A model generated the notes under the pieces. That model had not been told where the DNA came from and made no database searches. It saw nothing but the letters and a program-made list of their open reading frames with translations. Below are positions 15,466 through 24,878 of a stretch of DNA of 64,000 bases, piece after piece. Every line of letters starts with the position of its first letter. Position 1 is the stretch's first letter. The position numbers and the translations under genes are program-made. The DNA is from an uncultured Sterolibacteriaceae bacterium (lineage in GTDB: Bacteria; Pseudomonadota; Gammaproteobacteria; Burkholderiales; Rhodocyclaceae): the NCBI GenBank assembly GCA_937888595.1, contig CALARK010000025.1, positions 14,885 to 78,884 of the forward strand, written 5' to 3'.

Positions 15466-17613
15466 TCAGTCGACGGGGGCCGTCTGCGGCTTCCTGAGCA
15501 GCGTTGAGGAATGCGGGATGCCGGCCGCATCGGCAGCGGCATAGGCCGCTTCGATTGCCTGCTCCGCCGTCGGGAACACATTCGCCTGGCTGATGTAGTC
15601 GAACAGGCCGGTAGCGCGCATGACGTCGATGACCTGCTTCTTCAGGCCGGCGAACATGACGGTGATGCCGTTGGCGCGCAACCGCTCGACCAGCTGGCGG
15701 ACCATCTCCTCGCCCGAGGCGTCGATCTCGTTGATGCCGTCGGCGACGATGATCATGTAGGAAAGGCGCTTGTGGTGGGCGACGGCCTCGAGGATCGCAT
15801 CCTCGAAGAATGACACGTTGGCGAAATAGAGCCGGCCGTCGAAGCGGATCGCCTCGACCACCTGCGATTCGGGCAGGTCGTTGACCCTGACGTCCCGCAG
15901 GGTGCCATCCGGAAACCGTCCGAGGATGGCGACGCGCGGCGTCATGGTGCGGTAGAGGTAGAGGCCCAATGCCAGTCCGGCGCCGATCAGGATGCCCTTG
16001 TCCAGATGGGGCGCGACGGCCAGCGTGGCGACGAAGGTGACGACCGCGGCGATGCCGTCGTGCCGGTTGGCGTGCCAGGCGTGCCTGATCGCACCGAAGT
16101 TGATCAGGCCGATCACCGCCATGATGATCACCGCGGCCAGCACGGCCTGCGGCAAGTGGTAGAGCAGCGGCGTGAGGAACAGCAGGGTCAGCAGCACGAA
16201 GGCGGCCGTGATCACCGAGGACATGCCTGTCTGCGCACCGGCATTGATGTTCACCGCCGAGCGCGAGAACGAGCCCGAGACCGGGAAGGCCTGCGAGAGG
16301 CTGCCGACGATGTTGGCCAGGCCCTGGCCGATGAGTTCCTGGTTCGGATCGATGCGCTCGCGGGTCTTCGCGGCGATCGCCTTGGCAATGGAGATCGCCT
16401 CCATGAAGCCGACCAGCGAGATCACGATGGCGGTGGACAGCAGCGCGCCCAGTGCATCCCAGGAGATGGTCGGCATGCTGAAGCTGGGCAGGCCTTCGGG
16501 TACCTTGCCGACCACCTGGCCGCCGCCGGCAAGCCTGATTTCGCCGCCGGTGCCGTGTACCGCGCGGGCAATGCGCCACTGGCTGCCGTCCGACTGTGCC
16601 CCGGCCGGCAGCCGGCCCTGGGCATAGAACTGCGGAGGCACGCCCTCGACCGCCGCCACCTGCTCGAACACGACGCTGCGGATGGCCCGGGTACGGCGCC
16701 GGTTCTCTTCTTCGCGATCCTTGAGCTGGAGCTTGAGCAGTTCGATTTCGTAGTTGAGCGTGGCGCTTGCGTGTGAAGCGCCGGTCCCGCCCTTGTGCAG
16801 CTTCAGGAGTTCGGCACCCTTCGCCGACATCTGCGCGTTGATCTCCGCGATGCGCCCTTCGGTACCCAGATAATCGTCCAGCAGCGCTCTCGCCTCAGGG
16901 TCGCCGATCTGGTCGAGCCGGGCCGTGGCGTTGCGCTCGAAGCCGGCCTGCCATGAAACCAGCGTGGTGAGCGCGACCGCGATCAGCACGCCGGGCAGTT
17001 TCGGCCGCCATTTGCGGATCGCCCACATGATCGCGATCGCCGCCAAGCCCATCGCCAGCGTCGGCAAATGGGTATCGCCGACCTGCTTCACCACGCCCCA
17101 GATGTCGCTGACGAAGGATTCCGAGCGGCTCATCGGCACACCGATCAGCTTGTTGATCTGCGACAGGCCGATGATCATCGCCGCAGCGTTGGTGAAGCCG
17201 ACGATGACCGGGTGGGACAGGAAGTTGACCACCACGCCCAGCTTGAAAACACCGAGCACGAGCTGGACGATGCCGACCAGCAGGGCCAGCATGATGGCCA
17301 GCGCCACGAAATGGTCGGAACCGGGGGCCGCCAGCGGCGCGAGCGACGATGCCGTCAGCAGCGACACCACCGCGACCGGGCCGGTGCCGAGCTGGCTCGA
17401 GGAACCCCACAGCGCCGCGACGGCGACTGGCAGGAATGCGGCATAGAGGCCGTAGTAGGCCGGCAGGCCGGCGAGCTGCGCGTAGGCCATCGACTGCGGC
17501 ACCAGGACGAGCGCGACCGTCAGGCCGGCGACAAAGTCGGCGCGCAAGCTTGCGCCGCCATACGGCAACCAGCGCAGGAAGGGCAGGATGCGCTTCATGA
17601 AATCCGTTTGCAT
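15466..17613 (-). CDS. SulP-family anion transporter with STAS domain and extra coiled-coil insert
   Basis: 715 residues. The SulP membrane core carries the usual VPQSMAYAQLAGLPAYYGLYA signature near 38-60, and a STAS domain occupies about 585-695. Between the membrane segment ending near 225 and the conserved VVGKVPEGLPSF at 367-378 there are about 140 hydrophilic residues, including a charged helical stretch near 250-310 likely to form a coiled coil. Ordinary SulP proteins have only a short loop there. Family members carry sulfate, bicarbonate and other anions. ATG at 17598 is an alternative start. The gene is divergent from the TauE gene cluster. Confidence 0.88.
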   Translation of the reverse strand: MQTDFMKRILPFLRWLPYGGASLRADFVAGLTVALVLVPQSMAYAQLAGLPAYYGLYAAFLPVAVAALWGSSSQLGTGPVAVVSLLTASSLAPLAAPGSDHFVALAIMLALLVGIVQLVLGVFKLGVVVNFLSHPVIVGFTNAAAMIIGLSQINKLIGVPMSRSESFVSDIWGVVKQVGDTHLPTLAMGLAAIAIMWAIRKWRPKLPGVLIAVALTTLVSWQAGFERNATARLDQIGDPEARALLDDYLGTEGRIAEINAQMSAKGAELLKLHKGGTGASHASATLNYEIELLKLQLKDREEENRRRTRAIRSVVFEQVAAVEGVPPQFYAQGRLPAGAQSDGSQWRIARAVHGTGGEIRLAGGGQVVGKVPEGLPSFSMPTISWDALGALLSTAIVISLVGFMEAISIAKAIAAKTRERIDPNQELIGQGLANIVGSLSQAFPVSGSFSRSAVNINAGAQTGMSSVITAAFVLLTLLFLTPLLYHLPQAVLAAVIIMAVIGLINFGAIRHAWHANRHDGIAAVVTFVATLAVAPHLDKGILIGAGLALGLYLYRTMTPRVAILGRFPDGTLRDVRVNDLPESQVVEAIRFDGRLYFANVSFFEDAILEAVAHHKRLSYMIIVADGINEIDASGEEMVRQLVERLRANGITVMFAGLKKQVIDVMRATGLFDYISQANVFPTAEQAIEAAYAAADAAGIPHSSTLLRKPQTAPVD

Positions 17614-17785
17614 TCAATGGGTACCGGCCGTCTTTACGCGCCTTGGACGGTCTTTTCACGGTGTCTTGACGCGACGGGTGATATTAGCAGTCGTGAGTAA
17701 CCATGGCGCAACAAGGTACTTATTGCTCAATCAGGGACACATATCCCGCTACCGCACTGCAGCATCACGACGCGAAGGAATCCGC

Positions 17786-18127
17786 ATGGACCTGCACAAC
17801 GCCCGCTGGGGCAAGACCCTGTTCTGGGGAGCGGTCACGGCACTGCTGTATGCGTCGCTGTTCTACTACGGCGACCTGATCCTCCACATGGCCCATACGA
17901 CCCCGCCCGCCTGCGTCGTCGGCCACGGCGCCGATGCGGTCTACTTCCACAAGCCCGATGCCGACGCCTGCGCGGCGCAAGGCGGCCACCTCGAACCCGG
18001 CGTGTGGTGGCATGTCCTGATCCCGATCCTGTTCGCCCTCGCCATCTCCTTCGCCCACGGCGCCTTCACCGGCCTGTTCTGGGACATGATGGGGCTCAAG
18101 GCCGCCACCCATCCGGACAAGCATTGA
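17786..18127 (+). CDS. small two-helix membrane protein, unknown function
   Basis: 113 residues from an ATG with GAAGGAA upstream; a longer frame without a ribosome site is discarded. Two membrane helices (about 11-33 and 75-98) frame a loop with two cysteines and several histidines (CVVGHGADAVYFHKP...C). The helix layout would put this loop outside the cytoplasm, where the cysteines could pair. I do not recognise the family. Its stop is four bases before the TauE-USP gene, so it is probably an accessory protein of that transporter. Confidence 0.75.
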   Translation: MDLHNARWGKTLFWGAVTALLYASLFYYGDLILHMAHTTPPACVVGHGADAVYFHKPDADACAAQGGHLEPGVWWHVLIPILFALAISFAHGAFTGLFWDMMGLKAATHPDKH

Positions 18128-18131
18128 CGCC

Positions 18132-20060
18132 ATGGAAGCCATCCAGTTCATCGAACTCAATGCGGCGACGGTTTTCCTGCTCGTCCTGATCGGCTTCATC
18201 GGCGGCATGGTGTCGGGCTTCATCGGCTCGGGCGGGGCCTTCGTGCTGACGCCGGCGATGATGTCGCTCGGTGCCCCGGCCATCGTCGCGGTCGCCTCCA
18301 ACATCTGCCACAAGTTTCCCAAGGCGCTCGTGGGGGCCACCAAGCGCCACAAGTACGGCCAGGTGGACGTCAAGCTCGGCATCGTCCTCGGCATCTTCGC
18401 GGAACTCGGCATGCTCGCCGGCAAGCACCTGATGGTCGGCATCATGCGGGAATTCGGCAAGACGGGCACCGACCTGTATGTATCGGTCATCTTCATCGCA
18501 GTGCTCGCCGTCGTCGGCAGCTTCGTGCTGCGCGACTACCGCAAGCTGCGGCATGCGGACCACGACCTGCCGCACGAAACGCCGCAGCTGGCGCGCTGGA
18601 TCCAGTCCATCCACATCCCCGGCACGATGGTCTACTTCGATGCGATCAAGACCCGCATCTCGCTGCTGTTCGTCATCCCGATCGGCTTCGCCACCGGCCT
18701 GCTGGCCTCGGCCATCGCCGTCGGCGGCTTCATCGGCGTGCCGGCGATGATCTACCTGATGGGGATCCCGGCACTGGTCGCCTCCGGGACCGAACTGGTC
18801 ATCGCCTTCGTGATGGGGATGGGCGGCACCTTCCTCTATGGCCTCGAGGGTGCGGTGGACGTGCGCCTGTCGATGCTGATCCTGCTCGGCTCGCTGTTCG
18901 GCATCCAGCTCGGCGCGATCGGCACCACCTACGTCAAGGACTACCAGATCAAGCTGGTCATGGCGGTGATCATGCTCACCGTGCTGTTCTCGCGCATCTT
19001 CTACATCCCCGGCTACCTGTCCGGACTCGGCATGATCGACCCGATCAGCGACGGCCACATCGCGACGCTGAAGACGCTGGGCGACAGCGTGCTGGCCGTC
19101 GCCCTGATCCTCGGGGCGATCACCGTGCTCACCTCCTTGACCAAGGGCATCGCCGAGCACCGCAAGGCAGACATGGCGCGCCAGCTCGCGGCGAGCATGG
19201 CCGCGCTGGCGCCCGCCCCCGGCAGCATGGGCAGCCTCAACCCGAGCGGCCGCTTCGAACGCATCCTGCTCGCCACCGACGGTTCGGAATACAGCGCCGG
19301 CGCCGAACGCGTCGCCCTCGACCTAGCCCGCCGCAACCGCGCGAAGCTCTTCATCGCCGGCGTGGCGGTCTACAACCCGGAATACGCGACCAGCGTGCCG
19401 GGACTCGAGGCGACCGCACTGGAGCAGGCAAGGCGGAACGTCGCCGCCGCGGCCGCCGCCGCGACGGCGGTCGATCACGAAGTCGTCATCACCGTGGCGG
19501 ACGATCCCTGGCGCGGCATCGTCGAGGCCGCCGAGGAGTACCGTGCCGACGTCATCGTCATGGGAAGGCGCGGCCGGCGCGGCCTGGCGCGGACGATGAT
19601 CGGCGACGCCACGGCGCGCGTGATCGGCCACGCCCCGTGCAGCGTCCTGGTCGTGCCGCGCGGCGCCCAGGCCTGGGAGCACGGCGTGCTGGTCGCCACC
19701 GACGGTTCGCGCTACGGCGATGCGGCCGCCTGGTCGGCCGGCCGGCTCGCCGCCGCCGCCGGCCTGCCGCTCGCCATCGTCTCCGCGGTGCTGCCCAGCC
19801 ACAACGAACAGCGCCGCCGCGAAGCGGTTCAGGCCGTCGAGCGCGTCAAGCTCGGCCTCGCCGTCGGCACCCTGGCGACCGGCATCGTCGCCGAGGGCCG
19901 CCCCGAACAGGTCATCCTCGACCAGGCACGCCACGCCGGCGCCGACCTGATCATCGTCGGTACCCACGGCCGCACCGGCCTCGACCGGTTGCTGCTGGGC
20001 AGCGTCGCCGAACGCGTCATCGGGCTCGCCGGCTGTCCGGTGCTGGCCGTAAAGAATTGA
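18132..20060 (+). CDS. TauE/SafE-type permease fused to two universal stress domains
   Basis: 642 residues. The first ~350 form a TauE/SafE (sulfite exporter family) membrane domain with the repeated glycine-rich GFIGSGGAFVLTP and VGGFIGVPA motifs. Two UspA domains follow (about 372-515 and 518-642), each opening with a (I/V)L-(L/V)ATDGS strand and keeping a late G-rich ATP-type loop (MGRRGRRGLAR, GTHGRTGLDR). TauE members export sulfite, sulfoacetate or other anions. The Usp domains suggest control by nucleotide or energy state, which is inference. It is the second gene after the small membrane protein and lies upstream of a two-component system. Confidence 0.9.
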   Translation: MEAIQFIELNAATVFLLVLIGFIGGMVSGFIGSGGAFVLTPAMMSLGAPAIVAVASNICHKFPKALVGATKRHKYGQVDVKLGIVLGIFAELGMLAGKHLMVGIMREFGKTGTDLYVSVIFIAVLAVVGSFVLRDYRKLRHADHDLPHETPQLARWIQSIHIPGTMVYFDAIKTRISLLFVIPIGFATGLLASAIAVGGFIGVPAMIYLMGIPALVASGTELVIAFVMGMGGTFLYGLEGAVDVRLSMLILLGSLFGIQLGAIGTTYVKDYQIKLVMAVIMLTVLFSRIFYIPGYLSGLGMIDPISDGHIATLKTLGDSVLAVALILGAITVLTSLTKGIAEHRKADMARQLAASMAALAPAPGSMGSLNPSGRFERILLATDGSEYSAGAERVALDLARRNRAKLFIAGVAVYNPEYATSVPGLEATALEQARRNVAAAAAAATAVDHEVVITVADDPWRGIVEAAEEYRADVIVMGRRGRRGLARTMIGDATARVIGHAPCSVLVVPRGAQAWEHGVLVATDGSRYGDAAAWSAGRLAAAAGLPLAIVSAVLPSHNEQRRREAVQAVERVKLGLAVGTLATGIVAEGRPEQVILDQARHAGADLIIVGTHGRTGLDRLLLGSVAERVIGLAGCPVLAVKN

Positions 20061-20067
20061 TCCTTCC

Positions 20068-20093
20068 GCCCCGTCCCGCCGGCGCCGACTTTT
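20068..20093 (-). repeat. dispersed 25 bp repeat, copy 5
   Basis: Minus-strand copy with a complete CGCCGGCGCCGACTTTT half. It lies eight bases after the TauE-USP stop and 27 bases before the response regulator start. Confidence 0.85.
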
Positions 20094-20120
20094 GCCCGCG
20101 CGACAGGCGATAATGACTAC

Positions 20121-20846
20121 ATGCCCATGTTCTCCAACCCTGCGTTGAAAATTCTCGTCATCGAGGACAACCCCGACCTCGCCGCCAACCTCGTCGACTA
20201 TCTGGAGGCCCGCAACTGTCTCGTCGACACGGCCAGCGACGGGCTGACCGGCCTGCATCTTGCCGGCACGCAGGATTTCGATGTCATCCTGCTCGACCTG
20301 ATCCTGCCCGGCATCGACGGCCTTACCCTGTGCCGCCACCTGCGCCAGACCGCCGGCAAGGCGACGCCGATCCTGATGCTCACGGCGCGCGACACCCTCG
20401 ACGACAAGATCGCCGGGCTCGAGGCCGGCGCCGACGACTACCTGGTCAAGCCCTTCGCCCTGCGCGAAGTGGTGGCCCGCATCCAGGCACTGACCCGGCG
20501 CGCCCAGGCGGCGGTCGTCCCCACCGAACTGCGGGTGGCCGACCTGGTCTTCGACCCGGCCACCTTCCGCGTTACCCGCGCCGGCAGGCCGATCGTGCTG
20601 CCGCCGATTCCGCTGCGCATCCTCGAACTGCTGATGCGCGCATCACCGCGCGTCCTCGTCCGGGCGGAACTCGAGCGTAGCCTGTGGGGGGACTCCCCGC
20701 CGGACTCCGATGCCTTGCGCACCCACCTGCACGTACTGCGCAGCGCCATCGACAAGCCCTTCGGCCGTCCGCTGCTGCACACCCTGCGCGGCATCGGCTG
20801 GCAGCTCGCGGCCGATCCGCCGCCCGGCGATGCGCAAGCGGCATAG
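20121..20846 (+). CDS. OmpR-family response regulator
   Basis: 241 residues. Receiver domain about 10-122 with acidic pair E15-D16, phosphoacceptor D59 in ILLDLILPG and the lysine in LVKPF. A winged-helix DNA-binding domain follows from about 135 to 230. It overlaps the start of the histidine kinase by 17 bases, so the two are a cognate pair. It lies between two transporters with fused Usp domains and may regulate them; that is inference from position. ATG at 20127 is an alternative start. Confidence 0.93.
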   Translation: MPMFSNPALKILVIEDNPDLAANLVDYLEARNCLVDTASDGLTGLHLAGTQDFDVILLDLILPGIDGLTLCRHLRQTAGKATPILMLTARDTLDDKIAGLEAGADDYLVKPFALREVVARIQALTRRAQAAVVPTELRVADLVFDPATFRVTRAGRPIVLPPIPLRILELLMRASPRVLVRAELERSLWGDSPPDSDALRTHLHVLRSAIDKPFGRPLLHTLRGIGWQLAADPPPGDAQAA

Positions 20847-22089
20847 CCTCCGCGTCCGCGTCGCCCTCGCCTTCGCCGCTCTCGGCGCGACACTCGGCCT
20901 GATCTTCGCTGTCGGGATCCGGTTCGCCGCCCACGACGTGTCGCAACGCCTGATGGACGAAACGCTCGCTGCAGAGTTGTCCGACTATATGGCCCGGCGG
21001 GCGCGCAATCCGCAATCCCTGCCGCCGGCCACCGCCAACCTCAGCGGCTATCTGATCCGTCCCGGCGAAGCGGCCCCGCAACTGCCGGAAGGACTCGCCC
21101 GCCTGCCGTCCGGCCGCCACGAAATCACGATCGGCGATACGCCCTACCGTGTCGCCATCGCCGACAGCGGTAGCGAACGCTTCATCCTGCTTTTCAACGA
21201 ATCGCGCCAGCAGCGCCGCGAACAACGCTTCCTCGCCTGGCTGATCGGCGGTGCGCTGCTGATGACGCTGATGTCAGCGCTGGGTGGCTACTGGCTCGCC
21301 GGACTCGGCATCGCGCCGGTGACGGAACTCGCACAGGCCGTCGGCCGGGCCGACCCCGAAAACCCGCCCCGCCTGGCACGCTCCGCCGGGCCAGGGGACG
21401 AGGTCGACGAACTGGCACGGGCTTTCGACCGCTACCTCGCGCGGCTGGCCGCCTTCATCGAACGCGAGCGCAATTTCGCGGCCGACGCCAGCCACGAGCT
21501 GCGCACGCCGCTGTCCGCGATCCGCGGTGCCGCGGAAGTACTCGCCGACGACCCCGTGCTGACCGATGCCCAGTCGGCACGCATCGGCCGCATCCTGCGG
21601 GCGACGGATGAAATGGGCGAGCTGATCGCGGCGCTGCTGCTGCTTTCGCGCGAGGAGGCGGCACCGGTCGAGGCACCCTGCGATGCCGTTCGCATCGCCC
21701 GCAACTGCATCGAACGGTATCGTGGCCAGGCGGCAAAACAGGATACGCACCTGGCGCTGGAAGCGGACGAGGTCCTGCTGCCGGTGCCCGCCGCCTATTT
21801 CGCGATCATCGTCGCCAACCTCGTGCATAACGCCGTCGCCCATACCCGCAATGGCACGGTCACGATCCGGCTCGACCCGCGACAGCTGGTCGTCGCCGAT
21901 ACCGGCAGCGGCATCCCCGCAGCCGATCTCGCCCATGTCTTCGAGCGCCACTTCCGTGGCAACGAAAGCACCGGCGCGGGCATCGGCCTGTCGCTGGTCC
22001 GGCGCATCTGCGAACGCCTCGACTGGCGCGTGTCGCTCACCAGCCATCCGGTCGCGGGAACGACGGTGAGCGTCCAGTTCGCGTCTTGA
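20830..22089 (+). CDS. sensor histidine kinase, partner of OmpR-type regulator
   Basis: 419 residues from the ATG at 20830, chosen because the charged MRKRHSLRVR leader precedes the first membrane helix; the frame is open further upstream. Membrane segments lie near 11-31 and 136-158, enclosing a short periplasmic sensor of about 100 residues. A HAMP-like linker follows, then HisKA with H222 in DASHELRTPLSA and an HATPase domain with N (ANLVHNAVAH), DTGSGIP and GAGIGLSLV boxes. The periplasmic sensor is small and I cannot name its ligand. Confidence 0.92.
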   Translation: MRKRHSLRVRVALAFAALGATLGLIFAVGIRFAAHDVSQRLMDETLAAELSDYMARRARNPQSLPPATANLSGYLIRPGEAAPQLPEGLARLPSGRHEITIGDTPYRVAIADSGSERFILLFNESRQQRREQRFLAWLIGGALLMTLMSALGGYWLAGLGIAPVTELAQAVGRADPENPPRLARSAGPGDEVDELARAFDRYLARLAAFIERERNFAADASHELRTPLSAIRGAAEVLADDPVLTDAQSARIGRILRATDEMGELIAALLLLSREEAAPVEAPCDAVRIARNCIERYRGQAAKQDTHLALEADEVLLPVPAAYFAIIVANLVHNAVAHTRNGTVTIRLDPRQLVVADTGSGIPAADLAHVFERHFRGNESTGAGIGLSLVRRICERLDWRVSLTSHPVAGTTVSVQFAS

Positions 22090-22169
22090 CGCTGGCTTCA
22101 CGCCCTCCCCGCTAGCATCGCCGGCTTCGGCGGACTCCGACCCGCCTATATACGGCTCTGCTAATATTC

Positions 22170-24809
22170 ATGGTTTCCTCGCTGACCCACTCCCCTGCTC
22201 CCGACCCCACCCCGACCCCCATGAAAATGCCTGCGGGCCCCCTGGGCAAGTTCTTCCCCTTCATGATCTGGTGGCAGCTGGTCACCCGGCGCACCCTCAA
22301 GGACGACCTGCTGGCCGGCTTCACCGGCGCACTCATCGTGCTACCGCAGGGTGTCGCCTTCGCCACCATCGCCGGCCTGCCGCCGCAGTACGGCCTCTAC
22401 GCCGCGATGATGCCCGCGATCATCGGCGCGCTGTTCGGCTCGAGCTGGCACCTCGTCTCCGGCCCGACCACGGCGATCTCGATCGCGGTCTTCGCCGCCC
22501 TGTCGCATACGGCGGATCCGGGCTCGGCGCAATACATCCAGCTGGTGCTGACACTGACCTTCCTCGTCGGCGTATTCCAGCTGATCCTCGGCCTGGCGCG
22601 CATGGGCGCGCTGGTGAACTTCATCTCGCATACCGTGGTGATCGGCTTCACGGCCGGGGCCGCCATCCTGATCGCGGCCAGCCAGGTGAAGAACTTCTTC
22701 GGCATCGCCATCCCGCGCGGCACGCCCTTCTACGAGATCCTGCACCAGCTCTGGGTGCAGTTCTTCGACATCAACCCGTGGGTCCTCTCGATCAGCCTCG
22801 TCACCCTCGCCACCGGCATCCTGACCAAGAAATACGCCAAGAAGATTCCCTACATGATCGCCGCGATGGTCGTCGGCAGCCTGTTCGCCGAGGCGCTGGT
22901 GCTGTGGCAGGGCAAGGAGGCCACGGGCATCCTCACCGTCGGGGCATTGCCGGCCGGGCTGCCCCCCCTGTCGCTGCCGGACTTTTCGCTCGAGGCGCTG
23001 AAGGCCACCGTCGGCCCGGCGCTGGTGATCACCATGCTGGCGCTCACCGAGGCGGTGTCGATTTCGCGCGCCATCGCCGTGCGTTCCGAGCAGCGCATCG
23101 ACGGCAACCAGGAATTCATCGGCCAGGGCCTGTCGAACATCGTCGGCAGCTTCTTCTCGGCCTATGCGTCCTCGGGCTCCTTCAACCGCAGCGGCGTCAA
23201 TTACGAGGCCGGTGCGCGGACGCCGCTCGCCTCGGTGTTCGCCTCGGTCGCACTGGTGCTGATCCTGCTGGTCGTCGCACCGCTCGCCGCCTACCTGCCC
23301 AACGCGGCGATGGCCGGCATCCTGTTCCTCGTCGCCTGGGGCCTGATCGACTTCCACCACATTTCGCACATCTGGCATACCAGCAAGGCGGAATCGGCCA
23401 TCCTCGCCAGCACGCTGATCGGCACGCTGATCAACCTCGAGATGGGCATCTTCCTCGGCGTGTTCCTCTCGCTGCTGATGTTCCTCTACCGCACCTCGAA
23501 ACCCGAGCTGATCCCGGTCGTGCCGGCGCCCGAAGAGGGTGCCTACCACTTCGTGCGCGCCAAGGGCCGGCCCGAATGCCCGCAGCTGCGCGCCGTGCGC
23601 GTCACCGGCTCCTTCTACTTCGGCGCCGCCAGCTACGTCCAGCAGATGCTGCAGCAGATCGACGAGGACAACCCGCAGCAGAAATCGGTACTGCTCACCT
23701 GCTCCGGCCTGTCCTACATCGACATCGCCGGCGCCGAGGTGCTCGCGCAGGAAGCGCGGCGGCGGCGGCGCATCGGCGGCGGGCTGTATTTCTACCGCCT
23801 CAACCAGACCAACTACCAGTTCCTGCGCCAGGGCGGCTACACGCACGAGATCGGCGAAGGCGCCTTCTTCCCGGTGATGACCAACGTCACCAGCGCGCTC
23901 TACTGGACGCTCAATCCGGACATCTGCCGCACCTGCAAGACGCGCATCTTCGACGAGTGCAACAAGGGCATCCTGCCCGACGGCTTCCGCCGCCAGCGCC
24001 TGCTGCTCGCCACGGACGGCAGCGAATTCAGCCACGCCCCGGAAGACATCGCGATCGCGCTGGCGAAGAGCTTCGGCGTCACTCTCGACCTGATGACCAG
24101 CGTCGAATCGTCCGATGACGACGAGATCGCCCGCGTCCGGCTCGCGCAGGCCGAGCGCAAGGCCATGGTCGCCGGCGTCGATAGCGAAACGACCATCCGC
24201 TACGGCAAGCTGCCGGTCGACGAGGTGGTTGCCGCCGCCAAGGCGGCGGACAGCAATGTTTTGGTGATCGGTCGCCGGCCACCCCGCGGCGGCGTCAAGG
24301 AGAAGCTCGTCGGCGACATCGCCCAGCAGATCATCGTCCGCTCGCCCTGCCACGTGCTGGTCGCCAACTGGCAGGCGCAGCCCTGGCAGAAACGCATCCT
24401 GATGGCGACCGACGGCTCGCAGATCAGCACCACGGTCGCCGAGATCACCGCCCAGATCGCCAAGGCCTCGCGCCTGCCGGTGACCGTGCTGGCCGCCGCC
24501 GGGTCCGACGCGGAACGTGCCCGGGCCGAAGAAGACATCGCCGAAAAGCTCGGCCTGCTGCGCATCGAAGGCATCACCTGCGATGCCGTGATCGCGGACA
24601 AGCTGCCGGACCGCGCCATCATCGATACGGCGCAGGAGGTCGGCGCGGATCTCGTGGTGATCGGCAACGACCAGCGCAAGGGCCTGTCGAGGAAGCTCGC
24701 CGGACAGACCACCGACCTCGTCGTCGGCGGGCTCGGCTGCGCCGTGCTGGTGGTCAAGCGTCCGCCGGAACCGGCAGACCTCGTCGCGGCGGTGCGCAAC
24801 CAGGCCTGA
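22170..24809 (+). CDS. SulP anion transporter fused to STAS and two universal stress domains
   Basis: 879 residues: SulP membrane core about 35-440 (LPQGVAFATIAGLPPQYGLYA signature near 57-77), STAS about 458-575, a short Cys-rich linker C-R-T-C-x9-C at about 587-600, then UspA domains about 612-735 and 738-865. The cysteine cluster could bind a metal. The second Usp domain keeps VIGNDQRKG. SulP proteins carry sulfate, bicarbonate or other anions. The double-Usp tail mirrors the TauE fusion 2 kb upstream, so both may respond to the same signal. The start has no clear ribosome site; ATG at 22221 is possible. The preceding 80 bases contain an AT-rich TATATA/TAATAT stretch. Confidence 0.9.
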   Translation: MVSSLTHSPAPDPTPTPMKMPAGPLGKFFPFMIWWQLVTRRTLKDDLLAGFTGALIVLPQGVAFATIAGLPPQYGLYAAMMPAIIGALFGSSWHLVSGPTTAISIAVFAALSHTADPGSAQYIQLVLTLTFLVGVFQLILGLARMGALVNFISHTVVIGFTAGAAILIAASQVKNFFGIAIPRGTPFYEILHQLWVQFFDINPWVLSISLVTLATGILTKKYAKKIPYMIAAMVVGSLFAEALVLWQGKEATGILTVGALPAGLPPLSLPDFSLEALKATVGPALVITMLALTEAVSISRAIAVRSEQRIDGNQEFIGQGLSNIVGSFFSAYASSGSFNRSGVNYEAGARTPLASVFASVALVLILLVVAPLAAYLPNAAMAGILFLVAWGLIDFHHISHIWHTSKAESAILASTLIGTLINLEMGIFLGVFLSLLMFLYRTSKPELIPVVPAPEEGAYHFVRAKGRPECPQLRAVRVTGSFYFGAASYVQQMLQQIDEDNPQQKSVLLTCSGLSYIDIAGAEVLAQEARRRRRIGGGLYFYRLNQTNYQFLRQGGYTHEIGEGAFFPVMTNVTSALYWTLNPDICRTCKTRIFDECNKGILPDGFRRQRLLLATDGSEFSHAPEDIAIALAKSFGVTLDLMTSVESSDDDEIARVRLAQAERKAMVAGVDSETTIRYGKLPVDEVVAAAKAADSNVLVIGRRPPRGGVKEKLVGDIAQQIIVRSPCHVLVANWQAQPWQKRILMATDGSQISTTVAEITAQIAKASRLPVTVLAAAGSDAERARAEEDIAEKLGLLRIEGITCDAVIADKLPDRAIIDTAQEVGADLVVIGNDQRKGLSRKLAGQTTDLVVGGLGCAVLVVKRPPEPADLVAAVRNQA

Positions 24810-24846
24810 CGCCATCGCGGCGTTTCGTGTCAAAGCGGCTATCATC

Positions 24847-24870
24847 GCCGTCCTGCCAGCACCGACTTTC
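24847..24870 (-). repeat. dispersed 25 bp repeat, copy 6
   Basis: Minus-strand copy ending eight bases before the cobalamin adenosyltransferase ATG. It occupies the place where a Shine-Dalgarno sequence would be expected. Confidence 0.85.
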
Positions 24871-24878
24871 TGCACGCC

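Noticed and set aside
17525..17550. Copy of the dispersed repeat in the SulP gene (CAAAGTCGGCGCGC)
   Set aside because: Only about 12 bases match, and they encode the conserved SulP motif SLRADFVAGL.
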